This document shows, one piece after another, positions 10,868 to 25,800 of a stretch of DNA of 64,000 nt (its first letter is position 1; every line of letters begins with the position of its first letter). This stretch comes from Berberis thunbergii (taxonomy: Eukaryota; Streptophyta; Magnoliopsida; Ranunculales; Berberidaceae). The stretch lies in NCBI GenBank assembly GCA_003290165.1, contig QNQO01000226.1, positions 1 through 64,000 on the forward strand, written 5' to 3'. The position numbers and the translations under genes are program-made. A model generated the notes under the pieces. That model made no database searches. It was given only the letters and a program-made list of their open reading frames with translations, and was not told the origin of the DNA.

Positions 10868-13800
10868 ATGGGAAGTTCGAACACTGCGAAGGACGACAAT
10901 TCGACCGATAGCGCTAAAGGCAAGTCCGATCCTCCCTCAGATTCTGCTGCTTTCACTGAAGGAGAGAAGGTTCTTGCCTATCATGGACCTTGCATCTACG
11001 AAGCCAAGGTCTAATTTCCCCCTTTTTTTTCATTTATGATTACGGAATTTTGTTATTTCTACTGTTATTGCATCTTGAGTTGAATGTTAGGGTTTTTGAG
11101 TCGTTAGAGTGGAAGAAGTTCGAATTCTAGGGTATGGGTAGTCGATTTCATCGTTTAATTTTGTAGGTTTAGATGGAAAAGACACGGGGTTTGGTGGAAA
11201 TGTAGGATTTTATGTTTGAAATGTTAGACGGATTGAATTAGGGTTTAGAATGGGTTAGAGTTTATTTTGGACTCACCCACCTAAATGGTCTTGGAGGTTC
11301 TGGTATTAGCATTAAAACTGCTTTTAAAGTGTTGGGGTTTACGCCTTTGTAATGATTTAGTATAATGCAGCTGTTTATTATTGAGAAGAACTGAGAATTA
11401 TGGGGTTTGGGCAATCGAGCTGATGTCAATTAGCGATTTTGTTTGAAAAAGACTGAGTTTCTGGGAAATTTAAGGTTTTAGTCTGAAATGTTGGGCAGGT
11501 TATTAGGATAGGTGTGAGATTAGGGTTTATTTTGAATTAGGTGATAATTTCCCTTGCAAGTACTGTTTGTGGTGATGGTACTTCACATTGATATTGGTTT
11601 TCTTTTTTCTCCATTTTTGCTGGTAGTTTTATACTTTGATTTTAAAGCGCGGGGTTTATGTGCTTGTAGTGATTTTGAAGCTCAATTGTCTTAAACCCTT
11701 TGTTTTTGAGTCTGCAAATGAGAGGGGAAAAAACAAAAACCCAACTCTAAAAGAAAAATGAACAAGTGCAAGTGATTGTACTTTTTGTAACGATTCTTCC
11801 TAGCATCTCTCAGTGGAGTTGTTTTCCCTCAACCACAAGGGGACAATATTGCATTATGTAGGGTAGTTGATTCATTGGTTAATTTGTGGGTTTGGTTGGA
11901 AATAGTTTTTTTTTTTTGGGGGGGGGTGTGGGTGGGGTGTAGGGTTTTAGTCTGAAATGTTGGATGGGTTATCAGGATTTGTGAGATTAGGAGACCATTT
12001 CTCTTTCAAATAGGGTTTGGGATTTATGGTACTTGCATTTACAATAGACAATAGTTTTCTTCTCCTCCAATTTTGCTGATAATTTTTTATCTTTGCTTCT
12101 AAAGCTTTGGGTTTATGTGTTTCTAATTATTTTGCATAATGTACTGGTGTTAATCCTTGAAATTTTGAGTCTTTAAAATGTCCAAATCTGAAAAAGAAGA
12201 ATGAATAAACGCAAGTGATTGCAATTTTTTGTAACAATTCTTCCGAGCATCCCGACTAGAGTTTGTCTATCCTCAACCTCAATTGGAAAGTATTCCATTG
12301 TGAGGGTTTCGTATCACCAAGGTATCTACTGTTGGGTCTCCAATGGTTGGAAGTGGAACTTTGAAGTGCCTTCCTAAAACTCAAATCTGATATATGCAAG
12401 AATCATTTGCGTATATAGATCGCTCCAATACAGGAACCACGTTTCATGTTGATGTCCTTGTCGCAGGGTGTTCGAGGGAAAGCAACGAGCCTTGAGGTAG
12501 CCATTGAAGAAGTTTGAGTCTTCCTCATCCCATGATTGGACCTTGTAGTGTGAGGCGTCAGGGAGAGACTCTTAGTTTTCCTCATCATTTGTCACATTAC
12601 TACTATCTGATCTATTTGATGTCTACTTTAGTTTGGAGTATTGGTACCTCCAGTTTATGAGAATATGAACCTCCCTATTAATCTCTCTTTTACTGATGAA
12701 ATATAATTTGTTCATTAATTTTCTCTTTCAACTGATGGTTTTACTTGGCTCTCCGAGCCCGGAAGAATGACTGTATTTTTCTTATTCTTTTGTTTTTTAG
12801 GTTCAAAAAGTTGAGGTTTTGAAGAAGGAGCAGAGATACTTTGTTCATTACCTTGTAAGTACATCTCTTGTTCTCTTGTTGCCGAGGAGTTTAAATCTTT
12901 TATTTTTCCTTTGTCTTAAATGCAAAATTTTCTTAAGAAAACACGAGAGAAAATTTTGTCCTGCATGTTGTTCACTCCATAGAATGCTGAATGGCACATT
13001 TATCAGAGTTTTTCCAGCTCCTGGTGAATGCTTCTTCTAAATATAAGTTTCCTAGTTCTACCTTTTGTTAACATAGTCTGTTTGTTTTGCAGGGTTGGAA
13101 CAAAAAGTGAGTACAATTTTGGGTGTTTTGCACCTATCGGAAATTTATGATCGAAAAGTTGCATTAACAATGTTACTGTGAGTAGTGCAAGAGGCATGTT
13201 TTGAAAAATTTCAGTTATATATCTTTCCTCAACATTTTGTATCAGGTATTCATATATAGGATTTTTGTCTCTATTATTACTTGCATTACATTAAGCAAAC
13301 TCATTGTCATCTTCCAAATCTCATATGTATAATAGAACTTTATATACATTTGGCTCAACTCTGCTGTATGTAAGTTTGGTTCAACAACCCTTATTTGCCG
13401 ATGTAAAAACTACAGAGGCATCTGGATTACAACTTTAGAGGTTTACCCACCAGGACTTCCCAAAATTATGTACGAGAGCATCTCTGATAATTCCTTTTAT
13501 GAACAGTTGGGATGAATGGGTAGGCATGGATCGTTTGTTAAAGTTTACTGAAGACAATGTCCGAATGCAGCAGACACTTAGCAAAAAGCAAGGTGCAGAC
13601 AAGAATCCCAAGTCAGGGCGCTCAACCCAAATTAAACCAAAAAGTTCTACTGGTTTGTTCTATTCTTTTATGTTTTTGTTCTACTGTTGCAGGTTTTCAT
13701 AGTTGATGTTTCCTTGCTATAAGTTATCCTTTATTACTTCGGTAATCTCCTCTATTAGCTTACTCATGGACTTTTGATCCTAAAGTGGGTAGTGTTCTCA

Positions 13801-16800
13801 CATCAACAATGTAGACAAACACAAACACCTTGGTGAAATGAAGAAGACAATAGATTCCCCTTTCTTAAGCGACCTGTTTAAGTATAATTCTATGTGCTAC
13901 AAAGCATCTTTCTTCATAGGAAATTCATGTTTATATTTGGGGGGGTTCATATTGGTTGGCTTCCATAATGTAGGTGATGGCTATTAATCTAAGAATAAAG
14001 TGACTATAGTTGAGTCCATTCATGTGATGATATATAGCATACAACACATATTTACATAGGTAATTTTCTTGCAAATTATGTTACATGGCTTCCCACTGTT
14101 TTAATGTTTCATGTTATTTCATTTCCATTGTCAAAATGCTTTTATGTTAGTATTGACTGATACATTTCTTTTTTAATTGTGATTGAGATTTGTAGAAGCC
14201 AAAGTAGATAGAGAGGACCTCCGAAACAATGGTAATGTTTTTGCCTTATTTTTCTGTGTAAACCACTATTGCATCATTATTTCCCTCATGAATTTTTGGT
14301 TCTTGCAGCTAAATAGTGTGTGTGTGTGTGTGTTTTTTTTTTTATAAATATTTTGTGGAAGTTATATTATATTATGAAGGTATTTAAAGTACATTTAAGT
14401 TGATTTCTTTTTCTTCAGTCGGGATTGATGTTCTACTGCAATATCTTGAATTTTACTATTCCAAAATTTCAATGAACTATCAAAACTTTCACGTTGTGAT
14501 GCAAACAACCATTTTCTATCCCCATGAAAGCGAAGTACTTAACCAACCTGTTTTTTTTTTCCCAAGAAGACAACTTTCAAGCTCTTGAGAGTTGCAAACC
14601 AGCACTTAATCTATTTTCTAAGAGAAGACATTAAAACTCAGTTCAAATTTTTAAATTTTTTATTTATTTATCTACTTATTTTTCTTATATCAGTATGGGC
14701 AGTTGATCTAGGCACAAATTGGGTACTTGTTCAAGGTTTTTATTATTTTATTTTTTAAATCATACAATGTGGGTTTAATTTTTTTGATAAAAGAAAGGCT
14801 CATATTTATTGCAGATGGAGAAAAGTTATGATGGAAGTAGAAGTTATTCGGAGCCAAGAAAATTTAGATTTAATTTTGTTTATTTCATTGTTGAGCCTAG
14901 CCTAAGTGAGCCCATTGGAATAGTTCTTAATTGACAAGTAATTGCTCAAAACATATAATATCACAATGTCTACAATAAGGTAATCCATCCTAGAAGTTTC
15001 CTTATTAAAGAGTTGGTATTCCTTTCAATTACTATACCCCCCCAAAGTATGGAGTATGGATATAATGACCAAAGAACATTCTTCCTTGTTCATCTCCAAC
15101 TTGATAAATCATCAACTATGGATTTGGGGAGGGCCATTTGAACCCCAAACTTCTCTAAGAAGTGATCCCTGCGATAAGCCAAGACCCATTCAACGAATAT
15201 TAAATCTTTTGAAAAGCTCCTAGCACAAGTTCATGACCTATATGATTCGATGGGATGCCCCTCATGCTATTTTCCAATGATTTCTGTGTAGGAAGGCAAG
15301 TCCAAACAAACTCCCACAGAGAGACAAGATCTTTGTGGGAAGAAATTTCCTGTACACCAGCTTTAAAGGGCTATTTCTCCGATGCTTGTTTGAGGTTCTT
15401 GTCCACCAACTTCCCATAGGATGAGTTAAACTAGAATGTCCCATCTGTATCGATCTCACTCACGTTTATTAGTTGTCATCCTCATCAAGCATGGAGAAAG
15501 CTAAAATATTCACCAATTCTCCAGCCTCATCGATCCCCACTTTCTTGAGAGAAACCTTCAAGTGTAAGATCCATTTCTTTTCACCTCTCTGTTCATATGG
15601 GAAAGAAATTCTTAACAAAGCCATCCCTAAAGATCAATGATTTAGGGAAATTAAAGGACGAGCAACGCTTGTAAAGGTGGATCTTAAGTAGAAGGCATTA
15701 TGAAACCGAGAACTGGATCTGTAAGTGAGAGTTGTACATCTAAGGTTTTCGACTAGAAAAGATTGGTTATTGAAGATCAAGATTATGGGAAGAATGAATT
15801 TCAAGTGTGGATGGATGGAGAAACTAGATCTTATTTAAGAAAACTTAGGTCTAGATAGATGGATGTAGATTAAGGTGAAAAACATTCCACAAAACAAAAC
15901 ATTCTTGGATCAAAGACATGGTCATAGCAACCAAGCATCTTGCAGCCAAGGCTGACCTTGAGATTTTAGAGGCCTGATGTGTGTTTGAACTTGAGAGGGC
16001 TCTCCTACCAAAGCAAATAAAATAAAAGCATTCAAATAAATGCTTTAACTAGGACTTGATCCTTCGTGATTCAAGTTGTCTCAAGTTGTACCAATTAAGC
16101 TAATAGCCATTAGCAAAATAAACTTAAATATACAAAAATGAGAGCCCAAACCACATACAAGCAACATAAAGTTGAGGGCTCGAAAAGTGATGATTTTTGT
16201 GGGGCCCTAATACGATGCTTCAGCCGCATGTACTCAGACCCAATAAGGGAATGAACTTGAAATGAGTGGAGAACTCAAAGTGGGACCATGAGAGGTATAA
16301 ATATGGACTGCCTCACTGTTGTAGTGGATTTTGTGTGATTATGAGATTTAGCCTCACTGTAGTGGATTTTGTGTTTATGAGATTAAACCACAGGAGGGAA
16401 AACATGTGTGGTAATGAAATTTAACCATCATGGTGGAGTTTTTCCTCCACACTCGTTTCTTCTAGGTATGTTGAGTCACTTTGCTTATTACTATATGTGG
16501 ATGTGATTTATTGTGGTGACAAAAGAGTGCATTTTGTATGTTGGTACTGTGATGAAAGTTTTTGTAGGTTTCATGAAGGTGGAGGACGTTGGAAGTGATC
16601 TATATATAATTGTCATTGTTCACTTTAGAGTTCACTCATGTGTATTTGGACTGGATTTAACTTGTGGGATTCTAGGCCAGATATTACATGTTTAACCATT
16701 GTTGGATCCTTTGCTGTCATTAAATTGGAATGTATATACATAGGGTTTGATGCATTATCACATTGTGTTATAAAATCGACGAATAATCGTGTAACGTGGG

Positions 16801-19800
16801 TTGCCTGATATGATGTGTATTTGTTGGTTGGGTTTAACGGGATGGGATAAATTGGCGAGTCACCAAAAAATGGGACCCATCCATCTCGCCAATTTATCTC
16901 TATATATATTAAAAAAATCTAAACTCAAAACCGATCGCAGAGAATAGGAGGCTGTTCGATTTCGATCGTGCTAGAGAGAAAAAGGAGAATAGAGAAGAAA
17001 AATGAAAACATGGAAGACAAAGAGAAGAATAACATAGAAGAAGAGATCGACTGCAACATAGCAACAATGATCGATCTGCGTGCTGTGCTGGTGTGATCGA
17101 AAAGATACAAATCAGAACTAAAAAGAGAATAAGAAGGGAGAAGAGAAGAAGAAAGAAGAGAAGAAGGGAGAAGAAAAGAAGGGAGAATTGAGAAGAGAGT
17201 TTGACTAACCTGTTCAATCATTGTTGGTGTTGCTTCAATCGTTCTGTGTTGGTGTTGCTGTTACTGTCCTGTTTGGTGCCCTATTGGTGTTGCCGTGTTG
17301 TTGAGGTTATTGGGATTGCTGTCATTGGGAACTTTGGGTTGTGGTTGTTGTTGATGTGCTGATGTTAGGGCTGTTGTTACTGTTGTTGGGGTTGTAGTTA
17401 TTGTTGTTGGGGTTGCTATCAGTTCTTGACTTCCTGTTGCTTTAGCTGCGTTGATTATTGCTAAACAAGAGTCCAGGTAATTATAATTGCAGTAAAATTA
17501 AGTTCTTTTGATTAATTAGTAAAGTAATATAATTACAAATTAATCAAAAGTAAATCATAAAAATAATGTAATTACAAATTGAATTCTTGTGATTAATTAT
17601 TTATTTTTGTAATCTATGGCTATGATAGATAATTAGATATATTGCATTATGATACTTGTCTTATTAATCTTTATTGTTAAGATGTGTTATTTATTATAAT
17701 TTACATGAGTGAGGGTATAAAAATGTATAATTTGAAAAAATAGACCTATTAAATCCAATTAATCTCGATTAATCATAAACTAGACCGATTAACGATTTAG
17801 CAACATAGTTATCACATTGGACCTCCTCAGGCTAAAGTTTGTATCGTTTTGGTCTCGTCATTAAGAATCTGACTAGCAAGACCTTTTGCACAATTCGAGA
17901 TGGCAATTAGGATCCTATATGGTGCAATGAAAAGCCTAACCCTACCCGCTGACTTCTGTATGCACAAGTGGATCAAAGATAGAGCATATGTATGAGAGGG
18001 TTTCACTAATTAGTGCCAAGGTGAAAGAGGAGAAGACATTAATGAATATCTCTTAACAGTTGGATGAAACAGATAAGACAAATTTTTATGATAAATAGAG
18101 ACTAGCTTCTCATCGTGAATTATCTCAAATTTGTTTCTCAGCCAAAAGCGTGTGGACCTTCATGGTGTCATGTTCATTGGTTTTCTGTCCTAAATGGACT
18201 TTCGAAGCAGATGACATTATAAAGTGGACGAAGACAGTAGTTAATGCATCATGCATGCAATCTCATTCTTGCAGATGGTGAATGGTGCATTCATCGCTTG
18301 TTATTTAATTGTCCTTTTGGACCTACCTTTAGTTAAGTTGATTGCCAGTGCTTGTCTTGAAAGGCTGTGGAATCTACTCTGTGATCTGGTAAGTTTTAGT
18401 TGGAGGTTAAACTAAAAACATTTGAAATGCTATCTCATGAGATAAGAGTGCACTATGTATGTACACACTCTCTTCTCGGGTTTTTGGAGAATTCATATTT
18501 CTGGTTAATAGTAAATGAAATATCATTTGGTGGTCGAATGAGAATATCACTGGGTGGTTTCAGGATCTTGATTTGCTTCCCTTGATTATTCAGTAGTGGA
18601 GTAGTGGTTATGTTAGGGGCTGCCAGTTATAAGTAATGGTTCAAATACAAACATATTAAGTCCAAGATAAATGAATAGTACATAAAGCGGAACTTGAGGG
18701 GATAATTGATCCCTGCGTTGGATAGGAAGAGGAGTCTTTGGTCTTGTCAGATGGTTGAGATTCAATCTAGAGCTGCTGGAAGAATCTAGGTTTAAATTTT
18801 TTTAGGGATTAAGAAGCAATTGGTGAAGAATGGTTGCTAGAGTTTGATAGTAACAGTCTAACACCAAGCTCTTTCATGCGTCCGTGCTGTTGAGGAGGAA
18901 GTTTAATGGTCTATCCAAGATGTTGATTGATGGGGTTTTTGTAGCAGAACATTATTCATAACCATATTGTTTCCTTATTTATCAATTGTATCAGGATCAT
19001 TAGGATTGGAGATCGGAGTTAGAGAGGTCAGAGTTTGGTTAGGTTTCTATGATCGAAGTTAGAGGGATCAAAGTTTGGTTAGGTTTCTATGAAGCCTAGG
19101 AGATAATAAGGACTTCAGAGATCTAGAGTTGTGGGAGTGATAAGGCGCTGCGCACCAATGTGTTTTGCATGTAATATTTTAAGAAGTGTTGGAAATTCAA
19201 AAGCTATGGTGGTGGTGGGCAATCTTCAAAATCATTTTTCTTGGATTGAAGCCAGAATGTGTACTTTCATCACCTTAATCGTTAAGAACAAGGGAACAAG
19301 TTTTATTCGAGATTTTAGGCGAATTAGTCTTGTTGGGGGGATTGACAAGATTATTGCAAAGGCAATAACTAGGAGGCCAAAGATGAGTTTCGAGGCGCTT
19401 AGCATATTGAATGCCAAACCTTTGGAGATAAGGGCTATTGTCCAGTTTCAGGTTTACCATGAGCACATCTTCAGTTGGTTGATTACACTCATTTTTCATC
19501 TTTTCTTGGATGACACTTCTCTGGTGTAAAAATTGAATTATATCTTGCTATATATTTTCAAGACTGTTGGGAGTTGAATAATTTTGCTGAAAGTGTGATT
19601 TGTAGAATTAGTGAAAGAGCTAACGTGGCATGGGGTTGGAGTGTTAGGGGGTGAGTTTTGTGAACTATTTCTGTTTCGGTTGATAAATGATGTGAGAAGA
19701 AGATCCTTAGTCACTTTCTTTGGTGTGGTGGGAAGATAAAATTAAAAGGTTTGCATGCTCTAAACTCGGAGTTACTGTGCATGCCAAAGGAAGTGGGTGG

Positions 19801-22800
19801 TCATAGTATTAATGAATAAGGAGTTGCTATGTCAATGGACGTGAAGATACAATACATGAGGGGATTGTTTGTGGAAAGAAGTCATTAAAGCCAAGTACGA
19901 TCAATATTAGTGAATCGTAAATCGTATCATAAATCGGAGAACTCAAGATTTTGATTTAATCCTAAATCCTAAGACCTTTTTAATATGTATTGTACTAATC
20001 TTGGATATATAAATATGTAATTATGCATGTCTATTGTATTAAATATGAATGTATAGTTAATGAGTTCAAGGAAATAAAAGAAATAACAAACGAAGAAAAT
20101 GCTGAAAAAATAAAGAAATCCAATTTATATCTTCTAGTACTAGTGCTACTTCCTGCTAAGTTTGTTTTATGTATGCATTCTTTCCTGAGGAATTAATTTG
20201 TAAATGTATTTTATGTGATTACAGCAAGTAAAGGCAAAAAGCGAAAGGTTGAATCTGGAATAGAGGTGTGTTAACTGAATTTTATATTGACTTATTAATT
20301 TTATTTTTCTATTTGTTACATTTATGCTCATCCTGTCCCTTTTTTAGTAGAAGATGATAACGAAAATGACCATTCAGATGTTTATAATGACAAATAAGAA
20401 ATATATTTCATTATGTTTTCATGAGCGCAACAGGGCAGAGTGTACCATTCAGATATGGAATGCCTATATGGAGTGCCTATATGTTTCTCTGCAAAATTTA
20501 TTAACAAAATTTGGGTGGTGGTTCTTGTTAGGGAGTCGATATTGACAATATCTCATTGTTCCACTTTTTTTACACTTCAAATAATTTGCTCCCTCCCTGT
20601 TTTATTTATTTAATTATTTATTTTTATCGAAAATAAAGGATGTCTGTCATCATCTCAAAATGCAAGGAACTTGAACTTTTTCAAACACACTGATAAACAT
20701 TTTGCAATGATGTTATCTTAACAAGTAAGCAATGAAGTGTGATCTAAATTATTGTGGCTGTTTATGTAAAAAGATAAATGTTGTTTACTTTATTTCACTT
20801 GAATTTTTGTATGCACTAAGTTTTAAATAATGAGATTTCCCTTCATCAAGTGTTTCAAAATCTGGAATTAAAAATCACCAAGATCTTACAATAAAGGATG
20901 AAATACTGCAACAAGTGTTATAATATTGTGGTGATATGTCATATCGACTCTGGAGATTTTTGATAGATATCACAACACAGGAGACATTTAAGCCTTTCAT
21001 ACATTGAGCAAATATGAGATCTTGCTACGAATAGTATTTCAAAAATAAACTCCAGAACTTGTAATATATTAATGCTGAAAACCCCAAATGGATGTTGTGA
21101 GGGTCAACTCGTCTGACCTGACAAGTCAAGATCTTTGCAGTCTCAACAAATGTACATATGATCCTAAGATGCTATACATATAAGCCTCTACAAATGACAA
21201 AAGGTTATTCTTGTAAGGTTTTAGTAATGAACCGTCTACATTCAGTTTTCTCTTTGATTTAGGTGATTGTATTACATGTTACAGTATGTTGTTGGCTCAC
21301 TTTGTGATTTAAATTTGGTAGGAGGATACTGTATCTGCAGATAAGCATGTGAAGATCCAAATTCCTTCGACACTTAAAAAGCAGTTGGTTGATGACTATG
21401 AATTTGTTACTCAGCTGGGTAAGGTACTACATTCTATACTGCCAGTTACTTATCTTAGATGTGTAAGATGCATCAGCAGGCGCATGAAAATAACTTCATT
21501 GCTTCTTCAGGAAATTAATAGTTGATAAATTGCTTTGTTGCTTCTTCAGGAAATTAATAGTTGATAAATGCAATATTAGTTATTTGTGCTTTCTAGAATG
21601 CATAATCTTATTGATGATATGGTTGTCATTTCTATAAATCATTTCCTAAAACGAAATTCGGTGAAGTCGCGTGTAATGTAATAAGCTATGTAGTTAAATC
21701 GGAAAGCGACCACAATGCGGTCCAAGACTGAATTACGATTAATCGGTCAATTTTTTCAAAGCATATATTTTTAAAATTTGATCGTAATCATGTATTACAA
21801 AAATAACTAATTAGTCAAAATGGTATAAATTTGTAATTATATAACTTTATTAATTAATTAGTCATATATTACTTTAGTAATTAGTCAAATGAATTTAACT
21901 TTGCAGGTTGCAACACTTAAATCGCTATAAACAACCTAACTTTCCAACATAGCGATAAATTGGCTAGGATGATTAATCGGTGACTCGCCGGTTTTTTCGC
22001 CGATTAATCGGTGACTGCTAAACCCCAACCGAATTCACACAGTTTAGTTCGGTCAAACCCCAAATTGCGATTAATCGTCGCATTAATAACTTAGGTAATA
22101 AGTCACCTATCTGCACTAGCACTAGCCCTCAGAAGCTCAGCAAAACTCTAGCTCACAGATCATGGCCAAAATGACAACAAGCTCTTTGGAATTTTTTGCA
22201 GCACCCATACTCAATTTATATTCCTGCCTTCATTTCTTGTTTTGTTTATCTAAAGGTTTTACTTCTTTTTATTTGTTTTTACAAATTAATTTATTAGATA
22301 ACTCTTTCCTGCAGCTAGTTAAGCTTCCACGATCCCCAAGTGTTGATGATATAATGATGAAGTACCTTGAGTATAAGGGAAGGAAGACTGGCAAGTAAGT
22401 TTCTTATGAAAATGTGGTCACAAGTCAGAAATACTTGATCTGTGAATTTCAGTAAAATCTGGTCATTTTTTCCTTTTTGTATCTTTTTAGTTGCGACCAT
22501 TGCTTTTTTGTATCTGACAAATAGATTTATAGCTATTATAGATTTATCAACGAGCTTTTTTGAATTCCTATTCCGAAGCCAATCCATCAGCTATATTAAA
22601 GCTGCTTTCTTACCCTCTCAGTCAAAATGATGATAACTTCAAGAGTTATTTCAGATTTATCGATTGCCATGACGATAGTTTTATGTTTATTTCAAAAGCT
22701 GTCAGATTTATCAGAGGTCTTAGTTATTTCTATGAAACAATATGAAATATTATACATTTCTACTTTCCCTTTTCCTGGAGAATGTGTTAAACTGTTCTTC

Positions 22801-25800
22801 TTTTGATAAAGATTCTTAACTACTTGGAATAAGGAATCAAACTCACATATGCACATTAAACACATGTTGGGTCCAGCCACTTGTGAAGGAATACCCATCA
22901 GGATGACTTTTATTTCCTTTATTAGTTTATTTCAAATATAAATTTTCTCCTGATGCTCTCTCTCACTGCGACCATCCTGTGCTCAGCAAATACATTCTTT
23001 TGTCTTGTTTGACAAAAACAAAAAAAATTGTTAAACCTTAGAAACTTTCTAAATAGAATGATAAATAAAGTTTTTTGTTTTCCTGATTGCTCAAGACATT
23101 TCTTACAAAAAAGGAACAAAACAAGATCATTTCTTTCCATTTCTGTAAAACAGTAAATTATATTAAATTAGTAATGCAAAAAGGGCTGATTGTGGAATTT
23201 GTGGCGGTTCTAATTATGATTTATGTATCTGTGTGGTAATACAGGGTTATTATCTCAATTCCGGAAGTTTTAAAAGGTTTGCGCCAGTACTTTAACAAGG
23301 CAATGTCCGTGATGCTTTTGTATAAACAAGAGCGTCGACAATATCGTGAAGCAATCGCTGATAAAGTCTGCCCTTCAAAGTATATGGAGCTGAGCATTTT
23401 CTACGCCTCTTTGGTATGACGAACATAAATTCTTAGCTACTTACTACGAAATGTAACTCTTTCCCCCTATTATCTGCTGCAAACTTGCTTTAGATTGTTT
23501 AGGTAAGTGGTTTAATGCAATAGGATTTCGGACCAGTCTTATTAAAATTGATAAAGTTAATTTCTTTATTGGTTAGTTAATTGAGTTCATTCAGGGAAAG
23601 ACGTGCTGTCCTTGGAATACTGTCTTATTTAATCTATCTTTTGGCATGACTAAAGTTGTCTCATTTTCTGTTTCTATAAATATCGTATAATAGCATTTCT
23701 ACGGTTATTTTATTCTTGCTTCATGCTTGTTGGTAGCTTTGAGACACATGCTGGTATCTTCAAACTTTTTTTTGTATGACAATTCCTTTTTTTGTAGATC
23801 CCTTGCCATTATTTCATTGTATTAATTTTGTGCTCAGCTTTGCATGCCAAATTTTGTTTGCCAAAATATTTGTAAGGGAAGAATCTTACCTTTGTAAACT
23901 CCAAAGATGTAAACAGCCATTGATTAAGCTAACTTCATTGTTTGAAGACAAACGCTCTCCTAGGATACACCCTTGTTTTCCAAAGTTTGAAGGATATTCT
24001 TCAGAAGTACCTTACCAGTATGATGTGTTTTCTCACAAACTATATGTTTGGGGAATTGATCTTTGTGATGAAGTTGCAAGGTTTGGGATGTTCCGAATCT
24101 TTGTGGGTCGGGGTGAGGCAGATCTTAAAGGGAACTATCAAATCTAGGACAATGAAGATGATTTTCTTGCCTTGTTGTTGATTATCTCTCCTCTTGAATT
24201 TGTGTTTTTTTTTCAAAAGATCTGATCCATCTTGCAAAGTCTAAATTTCATGCTCCCTTGGCAGTTGGTGAAGCTCTAGGATTTTCACCCATGTTTTCCC
24301 TTGATCCTCGTCCTACAAAAAGTGCATCTTTCTCCTTAACATAAAAGGAAATCTCATCTTCTTGACACAATCCATTGGCCATGCCATGCAAATTCCTGGG
24401 GATCACTCAACATCAGAATATGAATAATTTGAGCCCTCCCCCCCCCAAACCCCGGTTATTATTATTATTATAATCAGTGTTCTAAAAAGCAGCTTGGGCG
24501 GCGCCTAGCCGCTAGTAGGTAGAGAGACGCCTAGACTAGTTGCTGGGCGGAGGGAGAAATCGGTCAGGGCGCCTGGGCGGGCCTAGGCAGGCTGGGGGCC
24601 TAGGCGTTTTTTTTTCTTTCTCTGGTTGCAAATAACCAAAACCAATCGACCAAATACCCATCGAAATTTTTAGGTTTTGCAAAACAGAGATAAAAGAAAA
24701 GGAGAAGAAGAAGGGGAAGACGAAGAAGAGTTTCCCGGCAGGTATCGCTCTGCTTCTTCGCTGCAAGCGAAGCATATTGCTCCACTTTTGAAGTTTGGAT
24801 TGAGGACTTGTACTATACCTCAATGTTTTAAAAAACGTTTTTAAGACTCGAGGCGATCGAGCTTTTTCCGAGGCGAAGCGTAGCCTCGAGGCGTAGCGAG
24901 GCGAAACGAGGCGTTTTTTTTGTAAAAAATAGTGAAAAATGTATATAAAAAATTCAAACAAATAAAGAGCAAGTTTTACAATGATATGGAAGCCACCAAC
25001 AAGGAGGACTCTTCACCTTTGACGTTCAACGCAGATTAAACTACTGAGAATCAGTTCAGATTCCAGTATGAAGACAATAGGTTGGAACAAAGCGGCAAGA
25101 ATGATCAGTTCAGCTTAAATTTGTCTATCTTAAGCTCTGCGGGGGTAGTATCCAAGGGTAGGACAGAGATTTCATCAAGAAGATATGAGTCAGTAACATT
25201 GCCCCCAAAGCATGTGTTTTCGTTTGGATTGTCTTAATTGGGAATACCCTCAAAAGGGACAATCTCCTTAGAAGAGGTAGGCATGCGAATAACAAATGCG
25301 TCCTGCATGTCAAGCAATGAATCAATCAACCATTTGCTTGTCAACTGCAGTGTTTCTAGGTGCATTTGGGGAGCCATTTACCAAATATCGCCAACTGATC
25401 AAGAAATAAAAAAACTTACGCCTCAAAAACGCCTCGCCTCAAAAACGCCTCGAGGCGTACGCCTCAACGCCTCGAGGCTTACGCCTCAAAAACGCCTCAC
25501 ACTGGCAGCTCAACTCGTACGCACAGAGGCGATTTCTGTGCGCCTCGCCTCGACTCGCGCCTCAAGGCGCGCTTTAAAAACGCTTTTTAAAACAATGCTA
25601 TACCTAAAGAAGAAGGGGAAGAACATTTCTTTCCTCTATGTTGTTGAAACTCTATGTTTTGCAACTTATGCTATTATAAATTTTAATGTAAGCTTAATTT
25701 TTCATGTTTATAAATTTTTCATATGTATTACTATTCTGGCATTAAATTGGAAGTAATTGATAAAATATTAATGTATTATGCTAAATATTTGTAAATTATG

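Noticed and set aside
12403..12588. Minus-strand 61-codon frame in MRG intron 1
   Set aside because: Short, no domain, lies in the triplicated intron block.
15262..15459. Minus-strand frame in MRG intron 5
   Set aside because: Might be an old retroelement scrap, but no motif could be matched with confidence.
16909..17221. Minus-strand frames rich in Ser, Leu and Phe
   Set aside because: They are the complement of a polypurine tract; low-complexity translation.
24536..24961. Minus-strand 141-codon frame
   Set aside because: It overlaps the end of the inner hAT element and its junction with the outer element; no domain, so chance.
25238..25756. 172-codon plus frame across the inner hAT element
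   Set aside because: Only its first part is real LINE sequence; the rest translates the gaggcg subterminal repeats.
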